Source: Bacillus bingmayongensis (GTDB lineage Bacteria > Bacillota > Bacilli > Bacillales > Bacillaceae_G). Taken from it: 64,000 bases of DNA. The notes under the pieces were generated by a model. The model worked only from the letters and a program-made list of their open reading frames with translations. It was not told where the DNA came from and made no database searches. The first letter of the stretch is position 1. Each line of letters begins with the position of its first letter. Shown piece after piece: positions 16,358 through 25,840 of this stretch. Where the stretch lies: positions 23,265 through 87,264 of the forward strand of contig NZ_AKCS01000018.1 in assembly GCF_000299035.1 (NCBI RefSeq), read 5' to 3'. Made by a program: the position numbers and the translations under genes.

Positions 16358-17641
16358 TTATACAGCTTCTTTTGTCTCCTTCAACACTTTCATATTAGCA
16401 ACTGCTTCTTCATGCTTTGTTTCATCAAACTCATTCTCACTCTTTGCAACAACGATTGTAGCAATCCCATTTCCAATTAAGTTTACGATCGCTCTTCCCT
16501 CACTCATAAAACGATCAACACCAAGAAGTAATGCTAATCCTTCTAAAGGGATAACCTTTAGTGCCGCTAACGTAGAAGCTAACACGATAAATCCGCTTCC
16601 TGTTACACCAGCAGCACCTTTAGACGTTAACATAAGTACTAAAATAATCGTAATTTGCTGCCCGATTGTTAAATCGACACCAAATACTTGCGCTAAAAAG
16701 ACAACTGCCATGGATAAATAAATTGATGTACCATCAAGGTTGAAAGAATAACCAGTTGGAATAACAAGTCCAACAACAGATTTTGAACAGCCATATCGCT
16801 CCATTTTATTCATCATTCTTGGAAGTACTGATTCCGAAGAACTTGTTCCTAATACGATTAATATTTCATCTCGAATAAACTTCAAATAATTCCATAAGCT
16901 AAATCCATATATCTTGCAAATAATGTTTAAGACAACAAATACGAATAAGAACATCGTAATATATACCGACATCATCAATTTTCCAAGTGGTACGAGTGAA
17001 GCAAGTCCAAAGTGACCGATTGTATATGCCATAGCACCGAATGCCCCAAGCGGAGCTGCCTTCATTACATAACCAATAATTTTAAAGAATACGTGTGAAA
17101 GTTTGTCTAAGAAATCAATCACCGAATTTCCTTTTTCCCCAAGAGCTGCTAGCCCAACACCAAATAAAATGGAAAAGAATAATACTTGTAAAATATCACC
17201 CTTTGCAAACGCATCAACCATGTTAGAAGGAACAATATGAGTAACAAAATCAATCCAATTAATCCCCTGTCCCCCGTCTTGTGTATATTTAGATACGTCT
17301 CCTTTTGCAAGTTCATTAAAGTTAAGACCTGAACCCGGCTTCATAACATTTACAACGATTAATCCAACAATAAGTGCAAATGTTGTCACCACCTCAAAAT
17401 AAATAAAGGCTTTCCCTCCAACTTTACCAACCTTTTTCATATCTCCCATTTTGGCAATACCAAGTACAATAGTTAAGAAGATAATCGGTGCAATTACCAT
17501 TTTTACAGCATTAATAAACGTATCGCCTATCGGCTTCATTTCCTTTCCAACGCTTGGCCACATAAGCCCGACTAATACGCCGAGTGCAATGGCTGTTAAT
17601 ACTTGAAAGGTTAAATTTTTGAACAGTCGTCTCACCTTCAC
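16358..17641 (-). CDS. dctA: C4-dicarboxylate:cation symporter (DctA family)
   Basis: 427 residues of the dicarboxylate/amino acid:cation symporter (DAACS) family. The serine-rich hairpin TSSSESVLPRMM lies near residue 270, followed by GYSFNLDGTSIYLSMAVVF and the C-terminal DRFMSEGRAIVNLIGNGIA, which binds substrate and cation. It imports succinate, fumarate and malate. The GTG at 17641 has GGGAGG 4 bases upstream; a GTG two codons later has better spacing (10), so the start may be two residues shorter. It lies downstream of dctS-dctR and corresponds to B. subtilis DctP. A cre-like site lies in its leader. Confidence 0.92.
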   Translation of the reverse strand: MKVRRLFKNLTFQVLTAIALGVLVGLMWPSVGKEMKPIGDTFINAVKMVIAPIIFLTIVLGIAKMGDMKKVGKVGGKAFIYFEVVTTFALIVGLIVVNVMKPGSGLNFNELAKGDVSKYTQDGGQGINWIDFVTHIVPSNMVDAFAKGDILQVLFFSILFGVGLAALGEKGNSVIDFLDKLSHVFFKIIGYVMKAAPLGAFGAMAYTIGHFGLASLVPLGKLMMSVYITMFLFVFVVLNIICKIYGFSLWNYLKFIRDEILIVLGTSSSESVLPRMMNKMERYGCSKSVVGLVIPTGYSFNLDGTSIYLSMAVVFLAQVFGVDLTIGQQITIILVLMLTSKGAAGVTGSGFIVLASTLAALKVIPLEGLALLLGVDRFMSEGRAIVNLIGNGIATIVVAKSENEFDETKHEEAVANMKVLKETKEAV

Positions 17642-17697
17642 TTCTCCTCCCTCTTTTTCATTTTTGAAAACTTTCCCATCCTTATGTTTTTACATAA

Positions 17698-17711
17698 TGA
17701 TAGCGTTTCCA
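17698..17711. promoter_or_regulatory. cre-like site upstream of dctA
   Basis: TGATAGCGTTTCCA keeps the central CG and ends of the cre consensus with two mismatches, 57 bases upstream of the dctA start. Catabolite repression of C4-dicarboxylate uptake would make sense, but this is a weak match. Confidence 0.4.
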
Positions 17712-17762
17712 ATTAGAGATGAAAAGTTTATGGTCATAACGAATGTTTTGGTCATTTTGGTC

Positions 17763-18461
17763 TCACTTTTTTACTTCACGATATACATAACGATTGATTG
17801 GTCTTCCAACTCCTCCATATTGAACTGCTAAACGAATCAATCCGTTTTTCTCTAAATAATCTAAGTATCGCCGAGCCGTAACTCTGGCTATCCCAATTGC
17901 ACTCGCTACCTCTTCTGCAGAACGAGGTTCATCTTGTTTTTTTACATAATCTTTAATTTCATTCAAGGTAAATTCATTTAATCCTTTTGGCAAATTGGTT
18001 GATGTTTTTTTAGAACGCCCGGAATATAATAATAAATCAAGCTGTTCCTGTGAAATCGCCCCAGATTCCTTCAGACTCATTCTATATTGCCGATATTTTT
18101 CTAGAGCTTGCTGAATTCGGTATAACTTAAAAGGCTTAATAATATAATCTATCGCCCCATTTTGAAGCATGAGTTTAATTGTTTCCCTATCTTTTGCAGC
18201 AGACACAACGATTACATCTATTTCTAACTCTTGTTTTCGAAATTCCTGTAATACCTTGATACCATCCTTTTTCGGCATAAAAATATCTAAAATAACGAGA
18301 TCTGGATTTATTTTTTGGACAAGGTTAATCCCCTCCTCGCCATTGCTAGCGACGGCGACTACTTGAAATCCCTTTACACTTCTAATAAATTCTTTATTTA
18401 CTTCTTGAACCATTGGATCGTCTTCAACCAATAGTACTTTGATTTCCTCTTTATATTTCAT
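17763..18461 (-). CDS. dctR: Response regulator DctR (CitB/DcuR family)
   Basis: 232 residues. The receiver domain has VEDDP, phospho-acceptor Asp59 in LVILDIFMPKKDG and Lys in IIKPF near residue 109. The C-terminal helix-turn-helix is in EEVASAIGIARVTARRYLDYLEKNG, near residue 185, typical of CitT/DcuR-type regulators. It should activate dctA, which lies downstream. The ATG at 18461 overlaps the dctS end by 11 bases; the upstream GGGGCGGA is only a moderate ribosome site, so coupling to dctS translation is likely. Confidence 0.92.
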   Translation of the reverse strand: MKYKEEIKVLLVEDDPMVQEVNKEFIRSVKGFQVVAVASNGEEGINLVQKINPDLVILDIFMPKKDGIKVLQEFRKQELEIDVIVVSAAKDRETIKLMLQNGAIDYIIKPFKLYRIQQALEKYRQYRMSLKESGAISQEQLDLLLYSGRSKKTSTNLPKGLNEFTLNEIKDYVKKQDEPRSAEEVASAIGIARVTARRYLDYLEKNGLIRLAVQYGGVGRPINRYVYREVKK

Positions 18462-20052
18462 ACAATTCCGCCCCTATCTCCATTGGAAAAGTAATGATAA
18501 AAGAAGTTCCTTCACCTTGAAAAGATGAAATGCAAATTTCTCCTCTTCCCTTTTCAACAATTTGCTTTACTAGAAAAAGTCCATAACCTGTCCCACTCAT
18601 TTTATTCACAGTAAATCCCTTCTTATACACCCTTGGTAAATACTCCTCTTTTATGCCACATCCATTATCCTCAATCAATATCGCACATACATCTTCTGAC
18701 TGTTCAATACTAATATCAATTCTTTTATTCTCTACATCAGTTTGTTCGAATGATCCAAATGCATTTTCAATTAAGTTACCTAGTAATACAACAAAATCAT
18801 GTTGATCTAGTTGATAAGGAAATGCTTCTAAATAACTATTTTGATCAATTACAACTTGTATACCTAATTCCCTTCCTCGACTTATTTTACTCAAGAGGAG
18901 ACCTGCGATAGCATCATTTTTAATCGTTTCATTTAGAAAATTTGTTACACTTTCCTGTTCTTCTGAAGTGTGAAAAGCAAGTTGCAATGCCTTATCTGCT
19001 TTACCAAGTTGAATTAAACCTGCTATTGTATGGAGTTTATTCATATGCTCGTGGCTTTGCACTCGAAGTGCCTCTACAAAGGTTTTCACTCCCGTTAATT
19101 CCTCTGCAAGCTTTGTTACTTCAGTACGATCTTGAAAGATTGCCACGGCTCCAATTAATTCATTATCCTTCTTGATTGGTATACGATTACTTAAAATTAC
19201 CTTCCCACTCACTTTTATCTCTTCATTGTATACTGCCTGATTCCTCTCCACGATTTCTGGAAGTCTTGTATCCTTTAAAACTGTACGGATAGGCTTTCCT
19301 ACGACATTTCCATCTACATGAAAAACCTGCTTTGCTTTCTCATTAAAAATTGTAATAACTTCTTGGTTATCAATTGCAATCACGCCCTCATTAATCGAAT
19401 GAAAAGTTGCTGTCCTTTCTTCTAACATTCGCTTAATTTCATATGGTTCTAACTGAAACATCTGTTTTTTTATATGGTTGGCAAGCATTAACGAACCTAT
19501 CAATCCAAATATTAAAGTTAATATAACAATAAAAGAAATCTCTTCCGCTAGTCCTATCATAATCTCCCAAAAATTCGGGACTTTGTTCCCTACAACAACA
19601 ACACCAATTTGATTTAAGCTTTGATCCTTAATGGGCATAAAAGCACGAATTACAGTACCTATCTCTCCTTTTGCTTTTGAAAAATAAATATGTTCCGCAA
19701 ATGCTGGTTCTTCATCAGCCCCTTTTGATTGCCTTCCAATCATTTCTTTCACAGGATGAGAATATCGAATTCGCTCCATATTCATTACTACAATATAATC
19801 TGTTTCATTAATCACCCGAATATTTTCAATAACAGAATTCAATGTAAACCACCCCGTTTTTTCCTGAAGTGATTTCTTTACATCTGATAGTTCCGCTACC
19901 GTCCGCGCCGTATTCATAGATCTAATTCTTAATTCTTTTTCTTCCTTCTGTTGAATATTTGCGATGATAATAATTCCACCTATCAGTAATGAAAAGATAA
20001 CTACAGCATAGGATAAAATCGTAATTTTCCAGCGGATGGGCAATTGTTTCAC
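18451..20052 (-). CDS. dctS: Sensor histidine kinase DctS (CitA/DcuS family)
   Basis: 533 residues. An N-terminal membrane helix (residues 10-30), an extracytoplasmic PAS-like domain of about 140 residues, and a second helix near 175-195 are followed by a cytoplasmic PAS domain (EGVIAIDNQEVITIFNEKAK). The histidine box is RVQSHEHMNKLHTI near residue 335, and the ATPase domain has LGNLIENAFGSF, DNGCGIKEE and GTGYGLFLVK. This layout is that of the CitA/DcuS carboxylate sensors. It starts at GTG (20052), after AGGGGA. It forms an operon with dctR and sits back to back with the binding protein gene. Confidence 0.92.
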   Translation of the reverse strand: MKQLPIRWKITILSYAVVIFSLLIGGIIIIANIQQKEEKELRIRSMNTARTVAELSDVKKSLQEKTGWFTLNSVIENIRVINETDYIVVMNMERIRYSHPVKEMIGRQSKGADEEPAFAEHIYFSKAKGEIGTVIRAFMPIKDQSLNQIGVVVVGNKVPNFWEIMIGLAEEISFIVILTLIFGLIGSLMLANHIKKQMFQLEPYEIKRMLEERTATFHSINEGVIAIDNQEVITIFNEKAKQVFHVDGNVVGKPIRTVLKDTRLPEIVERNQAVYNEEIKVSGKVILSNRIPIKKDNELIGAVAIFQDRTEVTKLAEELTGVKTFVEALRVQSHEHMNKLHTIAGLIQLGKADKALQLAFHTSEEQESVTNFLNETIKNDAIAGLLLSKISRGRELGIQVVIDQNSYLEAFPYQLDQHDFVVLLGNLIENAFGSFEQTDVENKRIDISIEQSEDVCAILIEDNGCGIKEEYLPRVYKKGFTVNKMSGTGYGLFLVKQIVEKGRGEICISSFQGEGTSFIITFPMEIGAELYEI

Positions 20053-20139
20053 TGTTCATTCCCCTTTCCCCTAAAAGCATCTTTACGAATAAAAATCTTC
20101 TCGGTATGCTTACAATAACAACCCAAGAGGAGGTTTAAG

Positions 20140-21213
20140 ATGAAAAAAATAGTTACTTTTATACTCCTTGTTATTGTTTTAATTACTAGTGCTTTAATTG
20201 TAGGGTCTCACAGTCTTTTTTCCAAAAGTAAACTTGCTTATGACGATGACCAAGAAGGGCTGAAAAAACAAATTGTTTTCAAATTTAGTCACGTTGTAGC
20301 AGAAAATACCCCTAAAGGGCTTGCTGCTAGTAAATTTGCTGAGCTTGTGAACGAGAAATCAAATGGAACTATAAAAATAGAAATTTTCCCAAACGGGAGC
20401 CTCTACTCTGATATAGAAGAAATCCGTGCTTTAAAAGCTGGCCAAGTTCATTTTATTGCTCCTTCTACTTCAAAGCTTGGCATGCTATCTCACGAATGGG
20501 GTGTACTAGATTTGCCATTTGCTTTTCCAAATTATGAAGCCATTCAAGAAGGCTTAAACGGAAAAATTGGGGCCCACTTACTTCAGTCCTTACAAAAAGA
20601 TAAAATTAAAGGTCTTGCCCATTGGTCAAATGGCTTTAAACAAATCACTTCAAATAAAGGGCCTATTTATACACCTGAAGATATAAAAGGACAATCCTTT
20701 CGCATTATGCAAAGCGATGTGATCCAATCTCAATTTGATTTATTAAAAGTTGATGCACACCAAGATTCCTTTAATTCTACATATAAATTAATTGAAACTG
20801 GTAAAGTTGATGGTGAAGAAAATACAATTTCAAATATCTACTCTAAAAAATTTTATAACGTTCAAAACTATTTGACAATTAGTAATCATGGGTATTTAGG
20901 CTATGTTGTCATGATGGATCAAAAAACATGGAATCAACAAACAGAAAAAACGAAGCAAATACTACTTGACGCAATAAAAGAAACGACTGACTGGAATAAT
21001 CATCAGTCCATCCGAATGAATGAAGAACAACTTGAACTTATTAAACAAAATTCATCCATTCAAATTCATGAACTAACTTATGCACAAAAGAAAGAATGGG
21101 AAAAGGCATTAGCTCCTATATATGAAGATCTTGCTCCTACAATTGGAGAGAATTTGATAAATGATTTAAAAGAATTGAAAAAGAAATATCAATTTCTTGA
21201 AGATAATAACTAA
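20140..21213 (+). CDS. dctB: TRAP-type C4-dicarboxylate binding protein (DctB/DctP family)
   Basis: 357 residues with an N-terminal membrane anchor or signal (KKIVTFILLVIVLITSALIV) and no lipobox cysteine. The body is a DctP-family extracytoplasmic receptor (FKFSHVVAENTPKGLAASKF, then LDLPFAFPNYEAIQ and the substrate-binding FRIMQSDV). No TRAP membrane subunits (DctQ/DctM) are nearby. In B. subtilis the equivalent DctB works with DctS as a co-sensor instead of feeding a TRAP transporter, and the divergent position next to dctS supports that. The ATG at 20140 follows AGAGGAGG. A terminator follows at once. Confidence 0.9.
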   Translation: MKKIVTFILLVIVLITSALIVGSHSLFSKSKLAYDDDQEGLKKQIVFKFSHVVAENTPKGLAASKFAELVNEKSNGTIKIEIFPNGSLYSDIEEIRALKAGQVHFIAPSTSKLGMLSHEWGVLDLPFAFPNYEAIQEGLNGKIGAHLLQSLQKDKIKGLAHWSNGFKQITSNKGPIYTPEDIKGQSFRIMQSDVIQSQFDLLKVDAHQDSFNSTYKLIETGKVDGEENTISNIYSKKFYNVQNYLTISNHGYLGYVVMMDQKTWNQQTEKTKQILLDAIKETTDWNNHQSIRMNEEQLELIKQNSSIQIHELTYAQKKEWEKALAPIYEDLAPTIGENLINDLKELKKKYQFLEDNN

Positions 21214-21214
21214 C

Positions 21215-21250
21215 AAAGAAAAAGGGTATTAAACAATACCCTTTTTCTTT
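21215..21250 (+). terminator. Terminator of dctB
   Basis: A perfect 16-bp stem with GGGTATT and AATACCC at its core, an AAAC loop and a T-rich right arm follows 1 base after the stop codon. Confidence 0.93.
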
Positions 21251-21329
21251 ATTAAGTCCGTCATTATATATATTGAAATATTATTCTGATATTATCATTC
21301 AAACTTTTGCAATATACAATTTTAAAACA

Positions 21330-21364
21330 CGAACATTTTTCTAACATAACAGAAGTTTAATTCG
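21330..21364. promoter_or_regulatory. PurBox pair, distal, upstream of guaC
   Basis: CGAACATTT (from 21330) and an inverted AATTCG (TTCG at 21361-21364) are 35 bp apart end to end, the arrangement of B. subtilis PurR operators. It lies about 100-130 bases upstream of the predicted guaC transcription start. Confidence 0.5.
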
Positions 21365-21425
21365 GTATTACTTCTATAAAAATTAAATTTCACACCTATA
21401 TTTGCTAAATAAACACTTAAAAACT

Positions 21426-21454
21426 TTGACTTATTGGTAAAAATGATGTACATT
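21426..21454 (+). promoter_or_regulatory. guaC promoter (sigma-A)
   Basis: TTGACT (21426-21431), 17-base spacer, TACATT (21449-21454). Predicted start near 21461. Confidence 0.7.
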
Positions 21455-21464
21455 ATCAAATGGA

Positions 21465-21498
21465 CGAACATTTTTAATGATATACAATAAAATATTCG
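21465..21498. promoter_or_regulatory. PurBox pair, proximal, just downstream of the guaC promoter
   Basis: CGAACATTTT (21465-21474) faces AAAATATTCG (21489-21498), an inverted repeat 34 bp long, starting about 4 bases after the predicted transcription start. PurR binding here would block initiation. The purA upstream region has a pair with the same 34-bp spacing. Confidence 0.6.
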
Positions 21499-21516
21499 TA
21501 TTTAGGGGTGTGAATA

Positions 21517-22500
21517 ATGGAAAACGTATTCGACTATGAAGATATTCAATTAATTCCGGCAAAATGTGTGGTAAATAGCCGTTCTGAATGTAATACAACT
21601 GTAACTTTAGGTAAACATAAATTTAAATTACCCGTGGTACCTGCAAATATGCAAACCATTATAGATGAAAAGATTGCTACTTACTTAGCAGAAAGTGGCT
21701 ATTTCTATGTAATGCATCGTTTTGAACCAGAGAAACGTACATCTTTTATTAAAGATATGCACTCACGTGGATTAATCGCATCTATTAGTGTTGGAGTTAA
21801 AGAAGAAGAATATGGATTTATACAACAATTAGCTGAAGAACACCTTGTACCTGAGTACATTACAATAGATATTGCACATGGCCATTCCAACGCTGTAATA
21901 AAAATGATTCAACATATTAAAGAACATTTACCTGAGAGCTTTGTTATCGCAGGAAATGTTGGAACTCCAGAAGCAGTAAGAGAATTAGAAAATGCTGGTG
22001 CTGATGCAACAAAAGTAGGCATTGGTCCTGGTAAAGTATGTATTACGAAAATTAAAACTGGATTTGGAACTGGCGGTTGGCAATTAGCCGCTTTACGCTG
22101 GTGTGCAAAAGCAGCAAGTAAACCAATTATTGCTGACGGAGGCATTCGTACACATGGTGATATCGCTAAATCCATTAGATTCGGCGCAACTATGGTTATG
22201 ATTGGTTCTTTATTTGCTGGACATGAAGAATCTCCAGGAGAAACAATTGAAAGAGATGGGAAACTCTATAAAGAATACTTTGGTTCAGCTTCAGAATTCC
22301 AAAAAGGTGAAAAGAAAAATGTTGAAGGCAAAAAAATGTTTGTCGAACACAAAGGTTCTTTAGAAGACACATTAATCGAAATGGAGCAAGATCTTCAATC
22401 TTCCATTTCTTATGCTGGCGGAACGAAATTAGAATCAATTCGTACCGTAGATTATGTTGTCGTGAAAAACTCAATCTTTAATGGAGATAAAGTATACTAA
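21517..22500 (+). CDS. guaC: GMP reductase
   Basis: 327 residues, one TIM-barrel domain of the IMPDH/GMPR family, without the CBS insert of IMP dehydrogenase. The catalytic cysteine is Cys175 in [19 protein letters not shown] segment follows it, where IMP dehydrogenase has the Ser/Ile-rich loop, and the phosphate-binding loop is [10 protein letters not shown]. It deaminates GMP to IMP with NADPH, recycling guanine nucleotides to adenine nucleotides. The ATG at 21517 follows AGGGGTG. It is monocistronic, with two PurBox pairs upstream, so purine control by PurR is likely. Confidence 0.95.
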   Translation: MENVFDYEDIQLIPAKCVVNSRSECNTTVTLGKHKFKLPVVPANMQTIIDEKIATYLAESGYFYVMHRFEPEKRTSFIKDMHSRGLIASISVGVKEEEYGFIQQLAEEHLVPEYITIDIAHGHSNAVIKMIQHIKEHLPESFVIAGNVGTPEAVRELENAGADATKVGIGPGKVCITKIKTGFGTGGWQLAALRWCAKAASKPIIADGGIRTHGDIAKSIRFGATMVMIGSLFAGHEESPGETIERDGKLYKEYFGSASEFQKGEKKNVEGKKMFVEHKGSLEDTLIEMEQDLQSSISYAGGTKLESIRTVDYVVVKNSIFNGDKVY

Positions 22501-22546
22501 GTGATATTCTCTATTTTAAATGTAATAAATATTCGATTGTTATATA

Positions 22547-22586
22547 AAAAACGAGCAAGTACTTCATTTCGTGCTTGCTCGTTTTT
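22547..22586 (+). terminator. Terminator of guaC
   Basis: AAAACGAGCAAG (22547-22558 plus G22559) pairs with CTTGCTCGTTTT, and a T-rich tail follows. Confidence 0.9.
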
Positions 22587-22722
22587 CTTATGATACGATT
22601 CAATGTACATAACCAATCAGAGATTCCTCCGATTCCCTTATCAAATAGATAAATAGTTTCAATTAACAGAATTTTCTAGTATTATGTTATTAAATATTAG
22701 AAATAATAAGGAGGGATTCAAA

Positions 22723-24540
22723 ATGGAAAATGTAATAGAGAAACGGCTTACTCGCTCAGAAGTCCCTGTCGAATTAACATGGGACCTCACTGATTTATTT
22801 ACGTCCGATCAGGATTGGGAAGATGCACTCAAAGTGCTGGAAGAAGATATGAAGAAAATAGATACCTTTAAAACAACTTTGCATAATGGACCAAGGGTTT
22901 TATTAGATTGCCTACTCTTACAAGAGCAACTGTTGATGAAATTGATTAAACTTTTGACATTTGCAAACTTAAAAGAATCTACAGACCGAACAGATCCGAT
23001 TATCCAAGCAAATTCATCAAAAATTTCTACCTTAGGCACAAAGCTGCATACAGCCCTATCTTTTATTCCAAATGAAGTTCTGCTACTTCCTGAAGGAACA
23101 ATTGAAAAATATCTTCAAGATGAAGCAGAGCTTGAGCCTTTCCGTAAATCGCTATTAGACATTCTGGAAACGAGAAAGCATAAGCTTTCGCCAGAAACAG
23201 AAGAAGCACTCGCAGCGCTTGGTGAAGTACATGGAGCACCTTATAAAATCTATGGAATGACTAAGTTAGCAGATATGGAGTTTTCTCCTATACAGGATGA
23301 ACAAGGCGCGGAATTACCGGTATCCTTTGCATTATTTGAAAGTCGCTACGAGTTTTCTCCTAACACAGATATTCGCAGAAAAGCGTATAAATCTTTCATT
23401 TCAACGCTCAAACAATATAAAAACACTGTTGCTGCTACTTACTCAACAGAGGTCACGAAGCAAGTAACACTCTCTCGTTTACGTAAGTATGATTCTGTCA
23501 CTCATATGCTTTTGGATCCACAGAAAGTAACACTCGAAATGTATAACAATCAGCTAGATATTATTTATAAAGAATTAGCACCTCATATGCGCCGCTTTGC
23601 TGCGCTTAAAAAGAAAGTTTTAGGACTTGAACAAATGCTTTTTTGTGACTTGCATGCACCGCTAGATCCAGATTTCAATCCAACAATAAATTACGAAGAA
23701 GCTGGTAAATTAATTCAGGAATCTTTAAAAGTATTGGGCCCTGAATACAGTGCAATCATAGAAAAAGGTTTTAAAGAAAGATGGGTAGACCTCGCAGATA
23801 ATGTTGGAAAATCAACTGGCGCCTTCTGCTCTAGCCCATATGGATCACATCCTTACATCCTCATTACGTGGCAAGGTAATATGCGTGGATGTTTTACATT
23901 AGCACATGAATTCGGACATGCCGGACATTTTTATTTAGCAAATAAAAATCAACGTATGATGAACGTTCGTCCGTCCTTGTATTTCGTTGAAGCACCATCT
24001 ACGATGAATGAAGTGCTACTTGCCCAGCATTTGCTAGCTACAAATGAAGATAAGAGAATGCGCCGATGGGTTATCTCACAGTTAGTAGGAACTTATTATC
24101 ATAATTTTGTCACCCATTTACTTGAAGCCGAATATCAACGTAGGGTATACACTTTAGCTGAGGATGGAAAAGCCCTTACTGCAACAACATTAACAGAAGT
24201 AAAAACGAATGTTCTTTCTGAGTTTTGGGGAGATACGGTTAAAATTGATGAAGGGGCAGGTTTAACTTGGATGCGTCAACCGCATTATTATATGGGTTTA
24301 TATCCATACACGTATTCTGCCGGTTTAACTGCATCGACTGCTGTAGCCCAGTTGATTCAAGAAGAAGGACAGCCAGCTATTGATCGTTGGCTCGATGTAC
24401 TGCGTGCAGGCGGAAGGATGGAACCACTTGAACTACTAAAACATACTGGAGTTGATATGTCGACACCAGAGCCAGTCCGTAAAGCTGTTTCTTATGTTGG
24501 TTCATTAATTGATGAGTTAGAACGTTCTTATCAAGAGTAA
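22723..24540 (+). CDS. pepF: Oligoendopeptidase F (M3 metallopeptidase)
   Basis: 605 residues, the usual length for PepF. The zinc site HEFGH is at residues 395-399 (LAHEFGHAGHF), and the third ligand is the downstream Glu in VEAPSTMNEVLLA. The N-terminal helical domain (EVPVELTWDLTDLF) is typical. It cleaves cytoplasmic oligopeptides of about 7-17 residues. The ATG at 22723 follows AAGGAGGG; the frame is open 13 codons further up but has no ribosome site there. It is monocistronic, with its own terminator shared with the convergent radical SAM gene. Confidence 0.94.
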   Translation: MENVIEKRLTRSEVPVELTWDLTDLFTSDQDWEDALKVLEEDMKKIDTFKTTLHNGPRVLLDCLLLQEQLLMKLIKLLTFANLKESTDRTDPIIQANSSKISTLGTKLHTALSFIPNEVLLLPEGTIEKYLQDEAELEPFRKSLLDILETRKHKLSPETEEALAALGEVHGAPYKIYGMTKLADMEFSPIQDEQGAELPVSFALFESRYEFSPNTDIRRKAYKSFISTLKQYKNTVAATYSTEVTKQVTLSRLRKYDSVTHMLLDPQKVTLEMYNNQLDIIYKELAPHMRRFAALKKKVLGLEQMLFCDLHAPLDPDFNPTINYEEAGKLIQESLKVLGPEYSAIIEKGFKERWVDLADNVGKSTGAFCSSPYGSHPYILITWQGNMRGCFTLAHEFGHAGHFYLANKNQRMMNVRPSLYFVEAPSTMNEVLLAQHLLATNEDKRMRRWVISQLVGTYYHNFVTHLLEAEYQRRVYTLAEDGKALTATTLTEVKTNVLSEFWGDTVKIDEGAGLTWMRQPHYYMGLYPYTYSAGLTASTAVAQLIQEEGQPAIDRWLDVLRAGGRMEPLELLKHTGVDMSTPEPVRKAVSYVGSLIDELERSYQE

Positions 24541-24543
24541 TCA

Positions 24544-24593
24544 AAAATGAGCCCCCATGAGAATGTATTTACCATTCTTATGAGGGCTCATTT
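24544..24593. terminator. Bidirectional terminator between pepF and the radical SAM gene
   Basis: AAATGAGCCC on the left pairs with GGGCTCATTT on the right, and an inner AGAATG/CATTCT stem continues the hairpin. T-rich on both exits between convergent genes. Confidence 0.85.
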
Positions 24594-24594
24594 C

Positions 24595-25473
24595 TTATTT
24601 TCCAAATCTTTTACGATACCCGCATTTTCTACATAATTCCTCTACTGCCACTCTACGTGAAAATCCATCTACAAGATTTTTAGCTCTATCCCTTTCGATA
24701 ATCTCAGAGAATGAGGCCTCATTAATATTTCCAAGGTTAATGATTCCCTCACCATCTAAACAACAAGGAATAACAGTTCCGTTTGCTAAAATACCTGCTT
24801 GATTTCGAAGACCATGACAGAAGCCCTTTCCATCGTCCTCTTCTTCATGCAAGGCCGGCCACTGAAATTCGTAATCTTGGTTAATGAAAATGCGATCCGC
24901 AATCTTCACACCACTTCCTGGTGTGATCTTCTCTTCAATTTTGTATGGTAAATCAAATTCTTTCTCAATAATTTCTAATAACTGTCTGTTTCTTTGTATT
25001 TCAAGATTCGTCTTATTGTCTTGTGTCAGGTTCCATAGTCTCAGCGAAACAATTAATTCTGATTGACTCGTTGCTTCTTTAATAAAAGAAAGGATGCTTC
25101 TTACATATCCTTCTTTATCTTCAGATCCTGGATGACCATCAAAGCTATGAAGTGAAAAATTCATCTGTCTTAATGCAGGTTTATTTAATAATTTATGCCT
25201 CTTTTTATTAATTAACGTTCCATTGGTTGTAATATTAACTTTAAACCCTTTTTCATGACTTAAGTCTAGCAATTGATCTATTTTAGGATGGAGCAACGGC
25301 TCACCTTTTACATGTAAATAAATGTAGTCTGTGTGAGGTTTAATCTGGTCTAATCTCTTAGAAAAATCCTCCACAGAAAGAAATTGCTTCTGTCGTTCTG
25401 TTGGCGGACAAAAACTGCATGCAAGATTACATACACTAGTAATCTCTAAGTAAAACTTCTTAAACTTTTTCAA
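24595..25473 (-). CDS. Radical SAM protein with SPASM-type C-terminus
   Basis: 292 residues. The iron-sulfur motif CNLACSFC lies at about residues 15-22 (Cx3Cx2C), with the SAM-binding GEPLLHPKI near residue 58 and INTTNGT-type strand after it. The C-terminus has cysteines in GTVIPCCLDGEG and VEELCRKCGYRKR, a reduced SPASM/Twitch cluster region, as in radical SAM enzymes acting on peptides or proteins. The substrate is unknown and no peptide precursor is adjacent. I chose the TTG at 25473, 6 bases after GTGGGGAA, which puts the start just before the first core strand; an ATG 40 codons upstream has no ribosome site. Confidence 0.78.
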   Translation of the reverse strand: MKKFKKFYLEITSVCNLACSFCPPTERQKQFLSVEDFSKRLDQIKPHTDYIYLHVKGEPLLHPKIDQLLDLSHEKGFKVNITTNGTLINKKRHKLLNKPALRQMNFSLHSFDGHPGSEDKEGYVRSILSFIKEATSQSELIVSLRLWNLTQDNKTNLEIQRNRQLLEIIEKEFDLPYKIEEKITPGSGVKIADRIFINQDYEFQWPALHEEEDDGKGFCHGLRNQAGILANGTVIPCCLDGEGIINLGNINEASFSEIIERDRAKNLVDGFSRRVAVEELCRKCGYRKRFGK

Positions 25474-25604
25474 TCTTAATTCCCCACTTCTTTGACTACT
25501 TAGAACAGAACGAAATATTGTTCTATCACTATTACAACATAATTTCTCAAAAATGAAAATATGCTTATTCAAGACACATGTTACCATTTTCACTCAAAAA
25601 ATAT

Positions 25605-25644
25605 GTAGAAGACCATCAGAAACTTGTCTCCGATAATCTTCTAC
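25605..25644 (-). terminator. Hairpin upstream of the radical SAM gene
   Basis: GTAGAAGA (25605-25612) and TCTTCTAC (25637-25644) close a longer imperfect stem, and the minus strand continues CATATTTTTTG. It probably ends the short leftward transcript that starts near 26000; it could also be a leader attenuator for the radical SAM gene. Confidence 0.6.
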
Positions 25645-25840
25645 CATTCACACACTAGTGTATTACTATACTATTATTACAACAAGAATACCAATATATA
25701 TAAATTAATTCATATATTAATATATTTTCACTTAAGATCCGGTTCACCATATTGTATTTCATGAGGGTTATATTTCCACCTATTTTAAGCCAGTAAGATC
25801 GTTATATACGTAAAATATTGATACCTTAAAGAGAGGGACT

